Positions 19,201-28,007 of a stretch of DNA of 64,000 bases are shown here, one piece after another (the stretch's first letter is position 1; the number at the start of each line of letters is the position of its first letter). The notes under the pieces are model-generated. The model ran no database searches and had not been told where the DNA came from. It saw only the letters and a list, made by a program, of their open reading frames with translations. This DNA comes from Secundilactobacillus kimchicus JCM 15530. GTDB lineage: Bacteria; Bacillota; Bacilli; Lactobacillales; Lactobacillaceae. The position numbers and the translations under genes are program-made. The stretch spans positions 186,001-250,000 of the forward strand of contig NZ_AZCX01000001.1 of assembly GCF_001433995.1 (NCBI RefSeq). Reading direction: 5' to 3'.

Positions 19201-19833
19201 TTGAGACGGGGATTGGAAGACATTGGCGATGTCAATGTCGGGTCAATTGAAACTTATAAGCAGGTTAAAGAACGATATGACTTCTTGACCCAGCAGCAAG
19301 CAGATTTAAATGAGGCCAAGCAAAAATTATTGACGACGATGGCGGAAATGGATCAAGAAGTCATCACCCGATTCGAAAAAGCCTTTAATTTAGTGAATGC
19401 CCAATTTCAAAAAACGTTTAAACAGATGTTTGGTGGTGGTCGGGGTCGGCTCGAATTAACGGATCCTGAACACCTCCTAACAAGTGGGATTGAAATTATG
19501 GCCGAACCACCTGGAAAACGGCTCCAGAGCATGCGGTTATTATCCGGGGGTGAGCGGGCCTTAACGGCCATTACCTTGCTATTTGCTATCATTCAGGTGC
19601 AGCCTGTGCCATACTGCGTATTAGACGAAGCAGAAGCAGCGCTAGACCCCGCCAATACCGCGCGGTTTGCGAGCTATCTGAACCGGTTCCAGGATGATAC
19701 GCAATTCATTGTGATTACCCATCGAAAAGAAACCATGGTTCAAACTGACCGACTGTATGGGATTACAATGCAAGAGTCTGGAATTTCAAAACTCGTAGCT
19801 GTTGATTTAACTAAAACAGCAGAGATTAATTAA
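16279..19833 (+). CDS. smc: Chromosome segregation protein SMC
   Basis: Large coiled-coil ATPase of the SMC-ScpAB condensin that compacts and individualises chromosomes. 1184 residues. Seen: N-terminal Walker A GPNGSGKSN (about 32-40), coiled coil rich in Gln/Ala/Lys (about 170-500), hinge (about 505-660, with TGAMTGGRSK at its end), second coiled coil, C-terminal signature LLSGGERALTAI and Walker B CVLDEAEAALD. In the canonical rnc-smc-ftsY order. Confidence 0.98.
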   Translation: MKLKSLEISGFKSFADYTKIEFEDGVTGIVGPNGSGKSNVTEAIKWVLGEQSAKNLRGAKMPDVIFAGTSKRRPLNRAMVTMILDNSDHYVESDYTEVSVTRKLFRNGDSRYELNGQECRLKDITDLFSDSGIGGNAFSMISQGRVEAIFNSKPEDRRFIIEEVTGVSKYKSDKEKAKRELEQTAGYLNRVNDLVVELEAQLEPLAQESSLATDYVAQKRDFDQLDQTRLVLQIQDQKKALKTGQETLAAKQAQIDRSKAALADHHQALTELKERQANLQTQKDELQNQLLDLTKRHQELVGQQALTQERQNHRQETIANLTDRVKTVSDQRDGLTKQLAQCQATLKKEQQALTAAKERVKQLAQQLAALDTTAVSKEIDHLQDDYIKAMQDLTSVHNQKAYLQKNQHRADSESDRANEQLQALKQELATQTAKLQECQQLVDQAQTALETAKMRQTAAQTNRQLRQQKANQLNQQWLKALEVSQRAKARAKSLEEVAENYAGFYQGTRAVLKARNQLNGIIGPVAELLQVDSRYTKAVEAAIGSQQQNVVVETENAGKAAIQYLNQNRLGRSTFLPLTTIRAKSVDRQTQNLVSQLPGFLGVGSTLVTIAGDARMRILGDYLLGNVLFIDTLDHAVAIGKQLRQRYRMITLDGDIISATGAMTGGRSKRDSAGLLTQQQELSTLKTSIKQMDDQLTEKKRALDQLRQDDDQAALDRLNQALTTASTTYQKRLNQSELIEQTINTLKRQIKAQTTQQALQGDEEDFQQALADNERAEGELNAQVAQMTAAMTAAKAQLTENQTKSGSVSVALQTEKETVAAKRVSVGQLQRDVTEAQTQIQVADDQLSDFKNQLQDLTATTTNTSASATSSKQQLAVLADKQHEVESAIQQNQAALADQAAKISELERTVQLATETYNIEQNEKQQAEFAQSRLTTKLDQSLTTLSEQYHVSLELAVQQAVDLPLATIQQRLKLLRRGLEDIGDVNVGSIETYKQVKERYDFLTQQQADLNEAKQKLLTTMAEMDQEVITRFEKAFNLVNAQFQKTFKQMFGGGRGRLELTDPEHLLTSGIEIMAEPPGKRLQSMRLLSGGERALTAITLLFAIIQVQPVPYCVLDEAEAALDPANTARFASYLNRFQDDTQFIVITHRKETMVQTDRLYGITMQESGISKLVAVDLTKTAEIN

Positions 19834-19849
19834 GTGAGGAAGTGTCAAC

Positions 19850-21307
19850 GTGGGACTCTTTGATTTTTTTAAGCGAAAACCAGAAGAAACACCAAAAAGC
19901 CAAGAACCAGAGTCACAATCATCGTCTCAGGAAGCAGAAAAAGTCGCTTCAGCAGCTGAACAACCAGCATCCAGTGCTGCTTCAGCAGCTGATTTAAACG
20001 ATTCCAATCAAGCCCAAGATTCATCGCCGGCAAGTCCCGAGAAACGTCAGCCAAAGCAAGAAACAGTATCAGATTCTGAGGTGGCGGTCCCTTTGACATC
20101 GAACGCGAGTCAAGTCAGTGGACCTGCACAGACAGTACCGACCGACCATTCTGAAGCAACTGACGTAAGCAACGCAGCGGCGGATTCTGAAGGTCCTAAT
20201 CAGCCAGATGAATCAAATGCTTCTCAAACGGCCACTGATCAAAGCGACCCTTCGGCGACTACAGCAGTTTCTGAGCAATCGACAGTGGCCCCTGGTGATA
20301 CTGCTGAGGCCTCCGATTTAAAAACCGCTGCAACAACGACAACTGACGCCATCCAAGAGACGAGTCAGCCAGAGACGGAAGAGAACCGTTATGATAAAGG
20401 ACTGACCAAAACTCGGCTGTCATTTGGCGAACGTTTGAACCGCCTGCTGGCTAACTTCCGATCGGTTGATGAATCATTTTTTGATGATTTGGAAGAAACT
20501 TTGATTGGCGCTGATGTGGGCTATGAAACAGCGATGACTATTACCGACGAGCTCCGTGACGAGGTCAAGTTGCAAAATGCTAAAAAACCACGAGACGTTC
20601 AAAATGTTGTGGTTCAAAAGCTAATTGACCTATACAATCAGGCTGGTCAAGGTGAGAGTAATACCTTAGCCATGGCCGATCAAGGGCCCACGGTCGTTTT
20701 ATTTGTTGGGGTCAATGGCGTAGGTAAAACGACGACAATTGGCAAAATGGCTAACATGTTCAAGCAGCAGGGAAAAAAGGTGTTACTGGCTGCCGCTGAT
20801 ACCTTCCGGGCCGGCGCCATTGAGCAGCTCAACGAATGGGCAAAACGTGACGGTGTTGACATCGTTAAAAAGCCTGAAAAAAGTGACCCATCCGCGGTTG
20901 TTTTTGATGCCGTTAAAAAGGCCAAAGCTGAAAACTACGACATCTTGTTTGTCGACACCGCGGGCCGGCTGCAAAACAAGGCGAACCTCATGAACGAACT
21001 AGCAAAAATGAAACGGGTTATTACCCGCGAAATTCCCGCGGCCCCTCATGAAGTGTTGATTGTTTTGGACGCTACAACTGGTCAAAACGCCTTGAACCAA
21101 ACGAAGTTGTTTAAGGAAACCACAGATGTCTCCGGGATTGTGTTAACGAAGCTAGATGGTACAGCTCGTGGGGGGATCGTTCTTGCGATTCGAAATGAGA
21201 TGCACTTACCGGTTAAGTACGTCGGGTTGGGTGAAAAAGTGGATGATTTACGACCGTTTGACTCCGATGATTTTGTTCATGGGTTATTTAAAGGGTTGGT
21301 TGACTAA
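19850..21307 (+). CDS. ftsY: Signal recognition particle receptor FtsY
   Basis: GTPase that docks SRP-ribosome complexes at the membrane. It starts at GTG 19850 with [10 protein letters not shown], a short basic amphipathic membrane-targeting segment. Residues about 12-180 are a low-complexity acidic region rich in Ser, Ala, Glu, Asp and Thr. The NG domain follows, with [18 protein letters not shown] and [10 protein letters not shown]. At 485 residues it is longer than the 329-residue B. subtilis protein because of the acidic linker. Its partner Ffh is two genes downstream, beyond a terminator. Confidence 0.97.
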   Translation: MGLFDFFKRKPEETPKSQEPESQSSSQEAEKVASAAEQPASSAASAADLNDSNQAQDSSPASPEKRQPKQETVSDSEVAVPLTSNASQVSGPAQTVPTDHSEATDVSNAAADSEGPNQPDESNASQTATDQSDPSATTAVSEQSTVAPGDTAEASDLKTAATTTTDAIQETSQPETEENRYDKGLTKTRLSFGERLNRLLANFRSVDESFFDDLEETLIGADVGYETAMTITDELRDEVKLQNAKKPRDVQNVVVQKLIDLYNQAGQGESNTLAMADQGPTVVLFVGVNGVGKTTTIGKMANMFKQQGKKVLLAAADTFRAGAIEQLNEWAKRDGVDIVKKPEKSDPSAVVFDAVKKAKAENYDILFVDTAGRLQNKANLMNELAKMKRVITREIPAAPHEVLIVLDATTGQNALNQTKLFKETTDVSGIVLTKLDGTARGGIVLAIRNEMHLPVKYVGLGEKVDDLRPFDSDDFVHGLFKGLVD

Positions 21308-21329
21308 AAGCGGGTATCCCCGCTTTTTT
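21307..21329 (+). terminator. ftsY terminator
   Basis: AAAGCGGG / TATC / CCCGCTTT followed by T residues; starts in the ftsY stop codon. Confidence 0.85.
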
Positions 21330-21336
21330 GGTTTAT

Positions 21337-21365
21337 TTGACGTCTGAAAAATGGTACTCTAATAG
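21337..21365 (+). promoter_or_regulatory. Promoter of ylxM-ffh
   Basis: TTGACG (21337-21342), 17-base spacer, TAATAG (21360-21365), 32 bases before the ylxM start. Confidence 0.6.
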
Positions 21366-21396
21366 AGTGTATGACGTCGCGACGGAGGAGTGTCTT

Positions 21397-21738
21397 TTGG
21401 AAATAGAGAAAAATTATCGCATCAATTCGCTGTTTGAGTTTTATCAACCACTTTTGACTGCGAAGCAGAATAATTACATGCGACTTTACTACGGTGATGA
21501 TTATTCACTTGGAGAAATTGCGGACACTTTTTCGGTCAGCCGGCAGGCCGTTTACGACAATATTCGTCGGACTGAAAAGATTCTTGAAAACTATGAAGCT
21601 AAGTTACACTTGTATGCCGAGTTTGTGGCACGCAATCAACTCGCTGATGACATTCAGGACTACGTTAATGCACACTATGCAAACGATAAAACACTGATGA
21701 CGCTGGTGGCCAAGTTGGAATCAGCGGAAGAAGAATGA
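21397..21738 (+). CDS. ylxM: YlxM/p13-like DNA-binding protein (SRP-associated)
   Basis: Small sigma-70 region 4-like helix-turn-helix protein co-encoded with ffh in Firmicutes and reported to help SRP function. Seen: the [23 protein letters not shown] and following YDNIRRTE. The start is TTG 21397, set by GGAGGAG at 21384-21390; the frame is open to 21328 but that stretch overlaps the promoter. 113 residues. It ends 13 bases before ffh. Confidence 0.92.
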   Translation: MEIEKNYRINSLFEFYQPLLTAKQNNYMRLYYGDDYSLGEIADTFSVSRQAVYDNIRRTEKILENYEAKLHLYAEFVARNQLADDIQDYVNAHYANDKTLMTLVAKLESAEEE

Positions 21739-21751
21739 AAGGGTTATTTAA

Positions 21752-23200
21752 ATGGCATTTGAAGGACTAACAGAGCGACTTCAAAACGCGGTTAAAAAAC
21801 TGCGTGGTAAGGGTAAAATCAGTGAAAGCGACCTTCGTGATACCATGCGCGAAATTCGGCTTGCTTTGCTTGAAGCCGATGTTAATTTTGACGTGGTGAA
21901 GGACTTCGTTAAGGTTGTCAGGGAGCGTGCAATTGGCGCTAACGTGTTAGAAGGCCTTAATCCAGCGCAACAAATCGTCAAGATTGTTAACGAAGAACTG
22001 ACCCGAATGATGGGGGAAGAAGACGCACCATTATTGAAGTCGCCGAAGATTCCAACCATTATTATGATGGTCGGACTTCAAGGGGCAGGGAAAACGACTA
22101 CGGTTGGGAAACTGGCCAACAAGTTAAAAACGGATGCCAATGCTCGACCGCTAATGATTGCTGCCGACGTTTACCGACCAGCTGCGATTGATCAATTACA
22201 ACAGGTCGGAAACCAAATTGACGTCCCCGTCTTTCAGATGGGAACTGACGTTGATCCGGTTGAAATTGTGAAACAGGGGCTAGCCCAAGCAGAAACTAAC
22301 CACAATGATTACGTCTTCATTGATACTGCCGGCCGATTACAAATTGACGAGCAGTTAATGGATGAATTAGCACGCATCAAAGCCCTCGCAAATCCAACTG
22401 AAATTTTACTGGTTGTTGATGCAATGACGGGGCAAAATGCGGTGGCAACGGCTGAAGGTTTTGATAATCAGCTTGATGTTACCGGGGTCGTTTTAACCAA
22501 GTTAGACGGTGACACTCGTGGTGGTGCGGCGCTTTCAATTCGTGCCGTAACGGGAAAGCCGATTAAGTTTGTTGGTGAAGGCGAAAAGATGACCGACATG
22601 GACATCTTCCATCCTGATCGAATGGCCTCTCGAATTCTTGGAATGGGCGATATGTTATCGCTGATTGAACGGACTCAAAAAGAGTATGATGAGAAACAAG
22701 CGGCTGAACTGAATGAAAAAATTCGGGAAAATTCGTTTGATTTCAATGATTTCCTAGACCAGATGGAACAAATTCAAAAAATGGGGCCGATGGATCAGCT
22801 GATGAAGATGATTCCAGGGATGGCTAATAACCCAGCGCTGGCGAATGCTAACATGGACCCTAAGGACATGGAACACGTTAAGGCCGTTATTTACTCAATG
22901 ACAGCTAAAGAACGTGAAGATCCTGATTTGTTGAATCCGTCCAGACGACGGCGAATCGCAGCCGGATCTGGTCGACCAATTCAAGAGGTTAATCGGATGA
23001 TCAAGCAGTTTAACCAAATGAAAAAAATGATGAATCAAGTTTCCAAAGGCAACATGTCAGGAATTGAGAATCTCATGGGAAACGCCGGTATGGGCGGCGG
23101 CCTAGGTGGTAAAATGGGCCAGATGGCCATGAAGCGAATGTCACGTCAAATGAAGAAAAATAAGAAACGTCGTAGCAACCTTAAGCGACGTAAAAAGTAG
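21752..23200 (+). CDS. ffh: Signal recognition particle protein Ffh
   Basis: SRP54 GTPase binding signal sequences and 4.5S/6S RNA. 482 residues. Seen: N domain, G domain GLQGAGKTTTVGK, DTAGR, TKLDGDTRGG, then a methionine-rich M domain (about 300-430) with the SRP-RNA-binding SRRRRIAAGSG. The C-terminal tail is strongly basic (KKNKKRRSNLKRRKK). Followed by a terminator. Confidence 0.98.
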   Translation: MAFEGLTERLQNAVKKLRGKGKISESDLRDTMREIRLALLEADVNFDVVKDFVKVVRERAIGANVLEGLNPAQQIVKIVNEELTRMMGEEDAPLLKSPKIPTIIMMVGLQGAGKTTTVGKLANKLKTDANARPLMIAADVYRPAAIDQLQQVGNQIDVPVFQMGTDVDPVEIVKQGLAQAETNHNDYVFIDTAGRLQIDEQLMDELARIKALANPTEILLVVDAMTGQNAVATAEGFDNQLDVTGVVLTKLDGDTRGGAALSIRAVTGKPIKFVGEGEKMTDMDIFHPDRMASRILGMGDMLSLIERTQKEYDEKQAAELNEKIRENSFDFNDFLDQMEQIQKMGPMDQLMKMIPGMANNPALANANMDPKDMEHVKAVIYSMTAKEREDPDLLNPSRRRRIAAGSGRPIQEVNRMIKQFNQMKKMMNQVSKGNMSGIENLMGNAGMGGGLGGKMGQMAMKRMSRQMKKNKKRRSNLKRRKK

Positions 23201-23206
23201 TGCGTG

Positions 23207-23241
23207 ACCCGGCTGTTTTAACCAAACGGCTGGGTTATTTT
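23207..23241 (+). terminator. ffh terminator
   Basis: ACCCGGCTGTTT (23207-23218) pairs over 12 bases, with two G-T pairs, with AAACGGCTGGGT (23224-23235), followed by TATTTTG. It separates ffh from the MoxR/VWA cassette. The 35 bases between it and the next start show no promoter, so the cassette may depend on read-through. Confidence 0.7.
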
Positions 23242-23276
23242 GCATCAGTTAACCGCAAGAAAAAGGAGGCGGGAAC

Positions 23277-24437
23277 GTGCTCGGATTTAAAGCATTATTA
23301 TCAGCTATTCCGGTTGTTATTAAGGCTGGTAACGTTCCAACCATTGTCGGTGAAGCTGGAATCGGCAAGTCGGCCTTGGTGGCCGCTGTTGCCCAGCAAA
23401 TGAAGGCTAAGCAGTTTACCACAGTGGTGAGTTTGCTCGAAAAGGGCGATATTGCAATTCCAGTCCCCCCGCTGGATCAAACGGGTTATGTTAAAACGAC
23501 TCAGTATGGCACCTTGGCAGATATTCGATTTGGCTACTTCCACACCTTGATTAACATTATTGAAACCGCCGAGCAACATCCGGGGCAGCCAATTATCTGG
23601 TTTCTTGATGAGTTTAACCGTGGCAGCCAGGCCGTTCAAAGCGAGTTAATGAACCTGGTCTTACAGCGCTCAGTTAACGGCCTTCAGCTCCCTAAAGAGG
23701 TTAAGCTGGTCTTAGCAGAAAATCCCGATGCGACCATGGCTGGATTTTCACAAACCGCCTACGGTGTGACGACTGGCGATCCTGCCATCAACGATCGCAC
23801 TGTTCGCCTGGTCATGCGAGCTGATACAGAGGATTGGTTGAGTTGGGCTAAATCTCAGGTTGCGGGCCGCCCCCGTGTCATTGAACCGGTCACGCGGTTT
23901 ATCGAAGAAAATCCGGAGCTCCTTGCACCAAGTCAACATGATGATGATTTATACCCAACTCCGCGGGCCTGGGCCCGGGTGGCCGCCAATTTGAAGAGCT
24001 TAGCAACATTGCCCATTTCACAACAACTCGCTGTTCGGTATGAGTTGCTCCGCGGCGACCTCGGTGAGACGGTCGCCTCGATTTTTGACCTGTTTCTCCA
24101 GCGAACTCAAGCTGGGTTAACGGCCGAAGAAATCTATCAAGCAGATAGTGACTGGCCCGCGGTTGTGACTCGGTTTCAACAGTTCACAACTGATCAGCAA
24201 CAAACAATCTTGCTGACTTGTTTAAAGCAGGAGCAAGCGTATCCGCTGACTGTTGATCAAAATGCCCACCGGTATTTGACGTTGCTCAATCAATTACCGG
24301 CCGATGGTCAGTACGCCGTGGCTTTGGCAATGGCGGACAGACCGGACCTGTTGGAACGGTTAGCCAACGCTCAGGGCCCTGGCGCCAACGAGTTATACAC
24401 GCACCTCGTTGCAATCGGGGTGGCTAGTCTAGGGTAA
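23277..24437 (+). CDS. MoxR-type AAA+ ATPase of a MoxR/VWA cassette
   Basis: 386-residue AAA+ protein (AAA_5/MoxR-like). Seen: Walker A GEAGIGKSA (about 24-32), Walker B WFLDEFNRG (about 107-115), sensor-1-like LAENPD and an arginine-finger candidate in NDRTVRLVM; the C-terminal 180 residues match nothing I recognise. MoxR ATPases usually act as chaperones with a VWA protein, and one lies 16 bases downstream. GTG start 23277 with AAGGAGG upstream. The substrate is unknown. The location between ffh and rpsP is not part of the general Firmicute order. Confidence 0.85.
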   Translation: MLGFKALLSAIPVVIKAGNVPTIVGEAGIGKSALVAAVAQQMKAKQFTTVVSLLEKGDIAIPVPPLDQTGYVKTTQYGTLADIRFGYFHTLINIIETAEQHPGQPIIWFLDEFNRGSQAVQSELMNLVLQRSVNGLQLPKEVKLVLAENPDATMAGFSQTAYGVTTGDPAINDRTVRLVMRADTEDWLSWAKSQVAGRPRVIEPVTRFIEENPELLAPSQHDDDLYPTPRAWARVAANLKSLATLPISQQLAVRYELLRGDLGETVASIFDLFLQRTQAGLTAEEIYQADSDWPAVVTRFQQFTTDQQQTILLTCLKQEQAYPLTVDQNAHRYLTLLNQLPADGQYAVALAMADRPDLLERLANAQGPGANELYTHLVAIGVASLG

Positions 24438-24453
24438 ACATGGAGATGGTGAA

Positions 24454-25734
24454 ATGACATTAGATGATGCCCAATTAGCTCGCCTGTTACAAGCCGTGGC
24501 ACAAAGTGATACTGATATTAGTCGAAAGGCCCTTTGTCAGCGGATTTTGCAAGGGTTGACGATGAAATTGTTGGGAACTCAACGGTTTTACGGCGAATTA
24601 CTGACCCGGCTCCCCCGGCAATTTGACCCGTCACTTCCTGCAATGGTTGGACTGGGCTACAGCCCAACGCAAGGACCTCAGTTACTATTCAATCCAGCAT
24701 TTTTTAAAGCGACTAACGGTTCTCTTGAGACGCTAACGGCGGCTTTAGAGCATACGTTGTTACATTTGGTCTTTAATCATCCTAGCCGTTACGCGGCAGA
24801 ATGGCAGACTATACCAGTCATTTACGGCACAGATGTGGTGGTAAATGACAACTTAACCAACTTGCCAGACGGCGCCGTGACGCGCCAACTGCTTGCTTTT
24901 AAATACAATGTGCAGCTACCATCCAATGCCGATTCTAATGAACTTATTACGCTGTTAAAACGACAGTTGCCCGTATCATCAACGCCAAAGGGTGCCCATG
25001 CGAATGGTCAAGTCGACCAATCGAATCGCGTTGACGCGCATACCCACTGGGCCTCATTTGGCAGTCATCATGCGGCAAATGCTGTCAAGTCGCTGTTGTT
25101 GAGAGCCTGGCAAGAAACGCCGGATCACCAACGAGGATTATTGCCAGGCCGGGCTCGTCACGCCCTAGAGACGTTATTTCAGCCCGTTACGTGGGATTGG
25201 CGGCAGTTAGTAGTAGATGGGTTAGGGCGGCCAACAAATCTACGAGAATCTGCCTATAATCGGTTTAATCGTCGCCAGCCTCGGCGCCTTGAGTTACCCG
25301 GAAACCGGGTTAAATCTCAACGCCAGCTCATCATCTGTATTGATGAGTCTGGCTCAATGACAAATCAAGAAGTGGCAGAAAATCTGGGTCAGTTGCGGCG
25401 GCTTCTACCGCGCCTTGACCAACCAGTACTGTTAGTACCGTTTGATGCGGTGGTCCACACGGAAGCGATTGTTTCCCTATCAGCAGCCCAACAGGTTCCA
25501 AAGTTTCGATTTGGTGGTGGGGGGACGGCCTTTCAAGCCATTTTTGATTGGTTGCAGGAAAGTGGCTACCGCGATGGTAACGCCACTGTGCTCATCATGA
25601 CGGATGGGCACGGTGAAGTGGCAGTTGACCAACATCAAATGACCACCGTCGTTTGGGGGTTAACAACCAAAATTGGGGAGTTATCGGTCTGCCAACCTAA
25701 GGGTCGGACCGTTGCTCTGAATCGGGGTGAGTAG
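24454..25734 (+). CDS. VWA-like protein with degenerate metallopeptidase-like N-terminal domain (DUF2201 type)
   Basis: 426 residues. The N-terminal half resembles the putative metallopeptidase domain DUF2201_N: helix with EHTLLHLVFNH (His100, Thr101, His104), then VVVNDNLTNLP. The HExxH glutamate is replaced by Thr, so peptidase activity is unlikely. The C-terminal half is VWA-like with a complete MIDAS: DESGS (about residue 294), a Thr in GGGGTAFQ, and the Asp in MTDGHGE. No signal peptide or membrane segment. Sixteen bases after the ATPase; its last eight bases overlap the next gene. Probably a cytoplasmic MoxR partner; target unknown. Confidence 0.82.
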   Translation: MTLDDAQLARLLQAVAQSDTDISRKALCQRILQGLTMKLLGTQRFYGELLTRLPRQFDPSLPAMVGLGYSPTQGPQLLFNPAFFKATNGSLETLTAALEHTLLHLVFNHPSRYAAEWQTIPVIYGTDVVVNDNLTNLPDGAVTRQLLAFKYNVQLPSNADSNELITLLKRQLPVSSTPKGAHANGQVDQSNRVDAHTHWASFGSHHAANAVKSLLLRAWQETPDHQRGLLPGRARHALETLFQPVTWDWRQLVVDGLGRPTNLRESAYNRFNRRQPRRLELPGNRVKSQRQLIICIDESGSMTNQEVAENLGQLRRLLPRLDQPVLLVPFDAVVHTEAIVSLSAAQQVPKFRFGGGGTAFQAIFDWLQESGYRDGNATVLIMTDGHGEVAVDQHQMTTVVWGLTTKIGELSVCQPKGRTVALNRGE

Positions 25735-26023
25735 GACGTTAAAACCAGAAATTTTGAGGGGTCTTATTCAACATGATCCGCGGGTATTACGGGCCGTTGC
25801 AGTGGTTTACAATCGGTGGGATGAAATGGCTGCCCAAAATCCACTGACTAACGATCAAATTCAGTTGGCCGATATCGAACTCGCTAAAACGTTAGTCCCG
25901 TATTTAAAGGCGTCGCAACTTCCAGATTTTACGGACTACGCTGCTGTTGCGGCTTATATCAAGAGCCATGATAGCCAGCTCTCTCCTGGGACGATTGCGA
26001 AGTTAAAACAGCTATTTCAATGA
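25727..26023 (+). CDS. Small protein of unknown function, third gene of the MoxR/VWA cassette
   Basis: 98 residues, start GTG 25727 inside the end of the preceding gene (eight-base overlap, so translationally coupled). Predicted mostly helical, soluble, with no Cys, no signal peptide and no motif I recognise. The coupling argues it works with the VWA protein. Confidence 0.7.
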   Translation: MSRTLKPEILRGLIQHDPRVLRAVAVVYNRWDEMAAQNPLTNDQIQLADIELAKTLVPYLKASQLPDFTDYAAVAAYIKSHDSQLSPGTIAKLKQLFQ

Positions 26024-26048
26024 ATTTCAAGGTGTAAAGAAAAAAACC

Positions 26049-26077
26049 TTTACAACCCCTATAATTACTGGTATATT
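26049..26077 (+). promoter_or_regulatory. rpsP operon promoter
   Basis: TTTACA (26049-26054), 17 bases, extended -10 TGGTATATT (hexamer 26072-26077). Thirty-five bases before the rpsP start. Confidence 0.8.
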
Positions 26078-26111
26078 ATTTATCGTTGAAAGAAATCTAG
26101 GAGGTGTCATA

Positions 26112-26387
26112 ATGTCAGTTAAGATTCGTTTGAAGCGTATGGGTTCAAAGAAGCGCCCATTCTACCGAATCGTGGTTGCCGACTCACGGAGTCCTCGTGA
26201 TGGCCGGTTTATCGAAAAGGTTGGGACTTACAACCCATTGATCGAACCTGCCGAAGTTACGTTGGATGAAGAATCAATCTTGAACTGGTTGAGCAATGGT
26301 GCCCAACCTTCAGATACGGTTCGTAACATTCTCTCTAACGCCGGGATCATGCAAAAGCACCACGAAGCTAAATTTGCAAAGAAATAA
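26112..26387 (+). CDS. rpsP: Small ribosomal subunit protein bS16
   Basis: 91-residue ribosomal protein ([20 protein letters not shown]). AGGAGG upstream of ATG 26112. First gene of rpsP-khpA-rimM-trmD-rplS. Confidence 0.98.
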   Translation: MSVKIRLKRMGSKKRPFYRIVVADSRSPRDGRFIEKVGTYNPLIEPAEVTLDEESILNWLSNGAQPSDTVRNILSNAGIMQKHHEAKFAKK

Positions 26388-26397
26388 GTGATCAGAA

Positions 26398-26655
26398 ATG
26401 ACCGACTTTACTCAACTAATTAAAACAATTGTGGCACCGCTTGTGGATCATCCTGAAGCTATCCGAGTGACGCAAACCGAAAATGATCGGTTTTACGAAT
26501 ATCATTTGACAGTGGATGCGGACGATATTGGGCGGGTCATCGGTAAGCGGGGACATGTTGCCTCCGCAATCCGAACAATTGTGTACAGCGTTCGGGTCAG
26601 TGGCCCCAAGCGCGTGCGACTCGTGATTAATGATGAGTCAAAGGCTCCCGAATAA
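26398..26655 (+). CDS. khpA: KH-domain RNA-binding protein KhpA (YlqC)
   Basis: 85-residue single KH domain with the GxxG loop in [14 protein letters not shown]. It partners with KhpB (Jag) in RNA regulation of division and cell-wall growth in streptococci and lactobacilli. Ten bases after rpsP. Its last codons form the left arm of a terminator (26643-26672), so expression of the downstream genes may be attenuated here. Confidence 0.94.
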   Translation: MTDFTQLIKTIVAPLVDHPEAIRVTQTENDRFYEYHLTVDADDIGRVIGKRGHVASAIRTIVYSVRVSGPKRVRLVINDESKAPE

Positions 26656-26672
26656 GCGGGGGTCTTTTTTTT
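26643..26672 (+). terminator. Intrinsic terminator overlapping the khpA stop
   Basis: GGCTCCCG (26643-26650), six-base loop, CGGGGGTC (26657-26664), then eight T. The rimM start is 19 bases downstream and no promoter fits in between, so this probably acts as an attenuator inside the operon. Confidence 0.8.
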
Positions 26673-26690
26673 ATAAAAGGAGGAATAGGT

Positions 26691-27212
26691 GTGTACTATA
26701 ACGTTGGTAAAATCGTTAACACCCACGGTATTCGCGGTGAACTGCGGATCGTCTCGACGACTGACTTTCCTGAGGAACGGTTCAAAAAAGGAAGCCAGTT
26801 AGCCGTTTTTAAAACCGAATCAGATTCGTCGCCTCTTCAGTCTGTCACGGTGGCCAGCGCGCGGCAACATAAGGGCTTTACATTGTTAACATTTGAAGGC
26901 TATGACGATATTAACGCTGTTTTGCCATTTAAAGGAACCGTTTTAAAGGTTGATGAGGCTCAGCTGACGGACAATGACCTGAGCGATGGTGAATATTACT
27001 ATCATCAGATCATCGGCCTGACCGTTGTTGATCAGGCAGGTAATAAAATTGGGACAGTTAAAGAAATAATGGCACCCGGTGCTAATGATGTCTGGGTCGT
27101 TAGTCGGCCGGGACAATCTGAATTATTACTCCCCGTCATTAAGCAGGTTGTGAAAAAAGTAGATCTTGAAAATCAGCAGGTTGTTGTTGAACTGATGGAG
27201 GGGTTAGACTAA
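26691..27212 (+). CDS. rimM: Ribosome maturation factor RimM
   Basis: 16S processing and 30S assembly factor that binds uS19. 173 residues; N-terminal RimM beta-barrel beginning [17 protein letters not shown] and a C-terminal PRC-barrel ([11 protein letters not shown] onward). GTG start 26691 with AAGGAGG ten bases upstream. Its TAA shares one base with the trmD ATG. Confidence 0.96.
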   Translation: MYYNVGKIVNTHGIRGELRIVSTTDFPEERFKKGSQLAVFKTESDSSPLQSVTVASARQHKGFTLLTFEGYDDINAVLPFKGTVLKVDEAQLTDNDLSDGEYYYHQIIGLTVVDQAGNKIGTVKEIMAPGANDVWVVSRPGQSELLLPVIKQVVKKVDLENQQVVVELMEGLD

Positions 27213-27976
27213 TGCGAATCGATGTATTGAGTCTGTTTCCCGACATGTTTTCCGGACCACTGCACGATTCAATCGTTGGAAAGGCCCTCGATCGCGATCA
27301 ACTTCAAATCGAAGTGACTGATTTCCGTCAATACTCAACCAATAAACATGGTAATGTTGACGATTATCCGTTTGGTGGCGGGGCAGGGATGTTGCTCCAA
27401 GCGCAACCAATTTTTGATGCCTTTGAGGCCACACAACGCCAAGCACAGGAGCAGGGAATTGAATCTGGGCGGGTGATCTTAATGGATCCAGCGGGTCGGC
27501 AATTTGATCAGTCAGTAGCAGAAAACTTTGCCCATGAGCGCCACCTAACGTTTATTTGTGGCCACTACGAAGGTTATGACGAACGGATTCGCTCACTGGT
27601 TACGGACGAAATCTCCATGGGCGATTACGTTTTAACTGGTGGGGAGCTGCCAGCCATGGTCATGATCGATGCGGTAACGCGCCTTTTACCCGGGGTTTTA
27701 GGCAACGCTGCGTCTGCACCGGGCGATTCCTTTTCGAACGGTTTGCTGGAGTACCCACAATACACGCGACCAGCAGAGTATCGCGGGATGGCTGTTCCGG
27801 ATGTGTTGCTGAGTGGCAACCACCAAAAGATTGCTGATTGGCGAGAACGGGAGTCACTGAAGCGAACGTTCCAGCGGCGCCCAGATTTGCTAGAAACCGC
27901 CGCCCTGACAACGGCTCAAAAACGATTATTGAACGATATTAAGCTAGAACTTGAAGAACAAGAAAATAACGCTTGA
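27212..27976 (+). CDS. trmD: tRNA (guanine-37-N1)-methyltransferase TrmD
   Basis: SPOUT-class knotted methyltransferase making m1G37 in tRNAs, preventing +1 frameshifting. 254 residues. Seen: [34 protein letters not shown] and the knot loop [11 protein letters not shown]. One-base overlap with rimM. The rplS promoter begins at its 3' end. Confidence 0.98.
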   Translation: MRIDVLSLFPDMFSGPLHDSIVGKALDRDQLQIEVTDFRQYSTNKHGNVDDYPFGGGAGMLLQAQPIFDAFEATQRQAQEQGIESGRVILMDPAGRQFDQSVAENFAHERHLTFICGHYEGYDERIRSLVTDEISMGDYVLTGGELPAMVMIDAVTRLLPGVLGNAASAPGDSFSNGLLEYPQYTRPAEYRGMAVPDVLLSGNHQKIADWRERESLKRTFQRRPDLLETAALTTAQKRLLNDIKLELEEQENNA

Positions 27977-28001
27977 AGCCATTTTTGAGGTATGGTAAAC
28001 T
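27973..28001 (+). promoter_or_regulatory. rplS promoter
   Basis: TTGAAG (27973-27978), 17 bases, extended -10 TGGTAAACT (hexamer 27996-28001). Its -35 overlaps the trmD stop codon. Confidence 0.75.
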
Positions 28002-28007
28002 ATTGTT

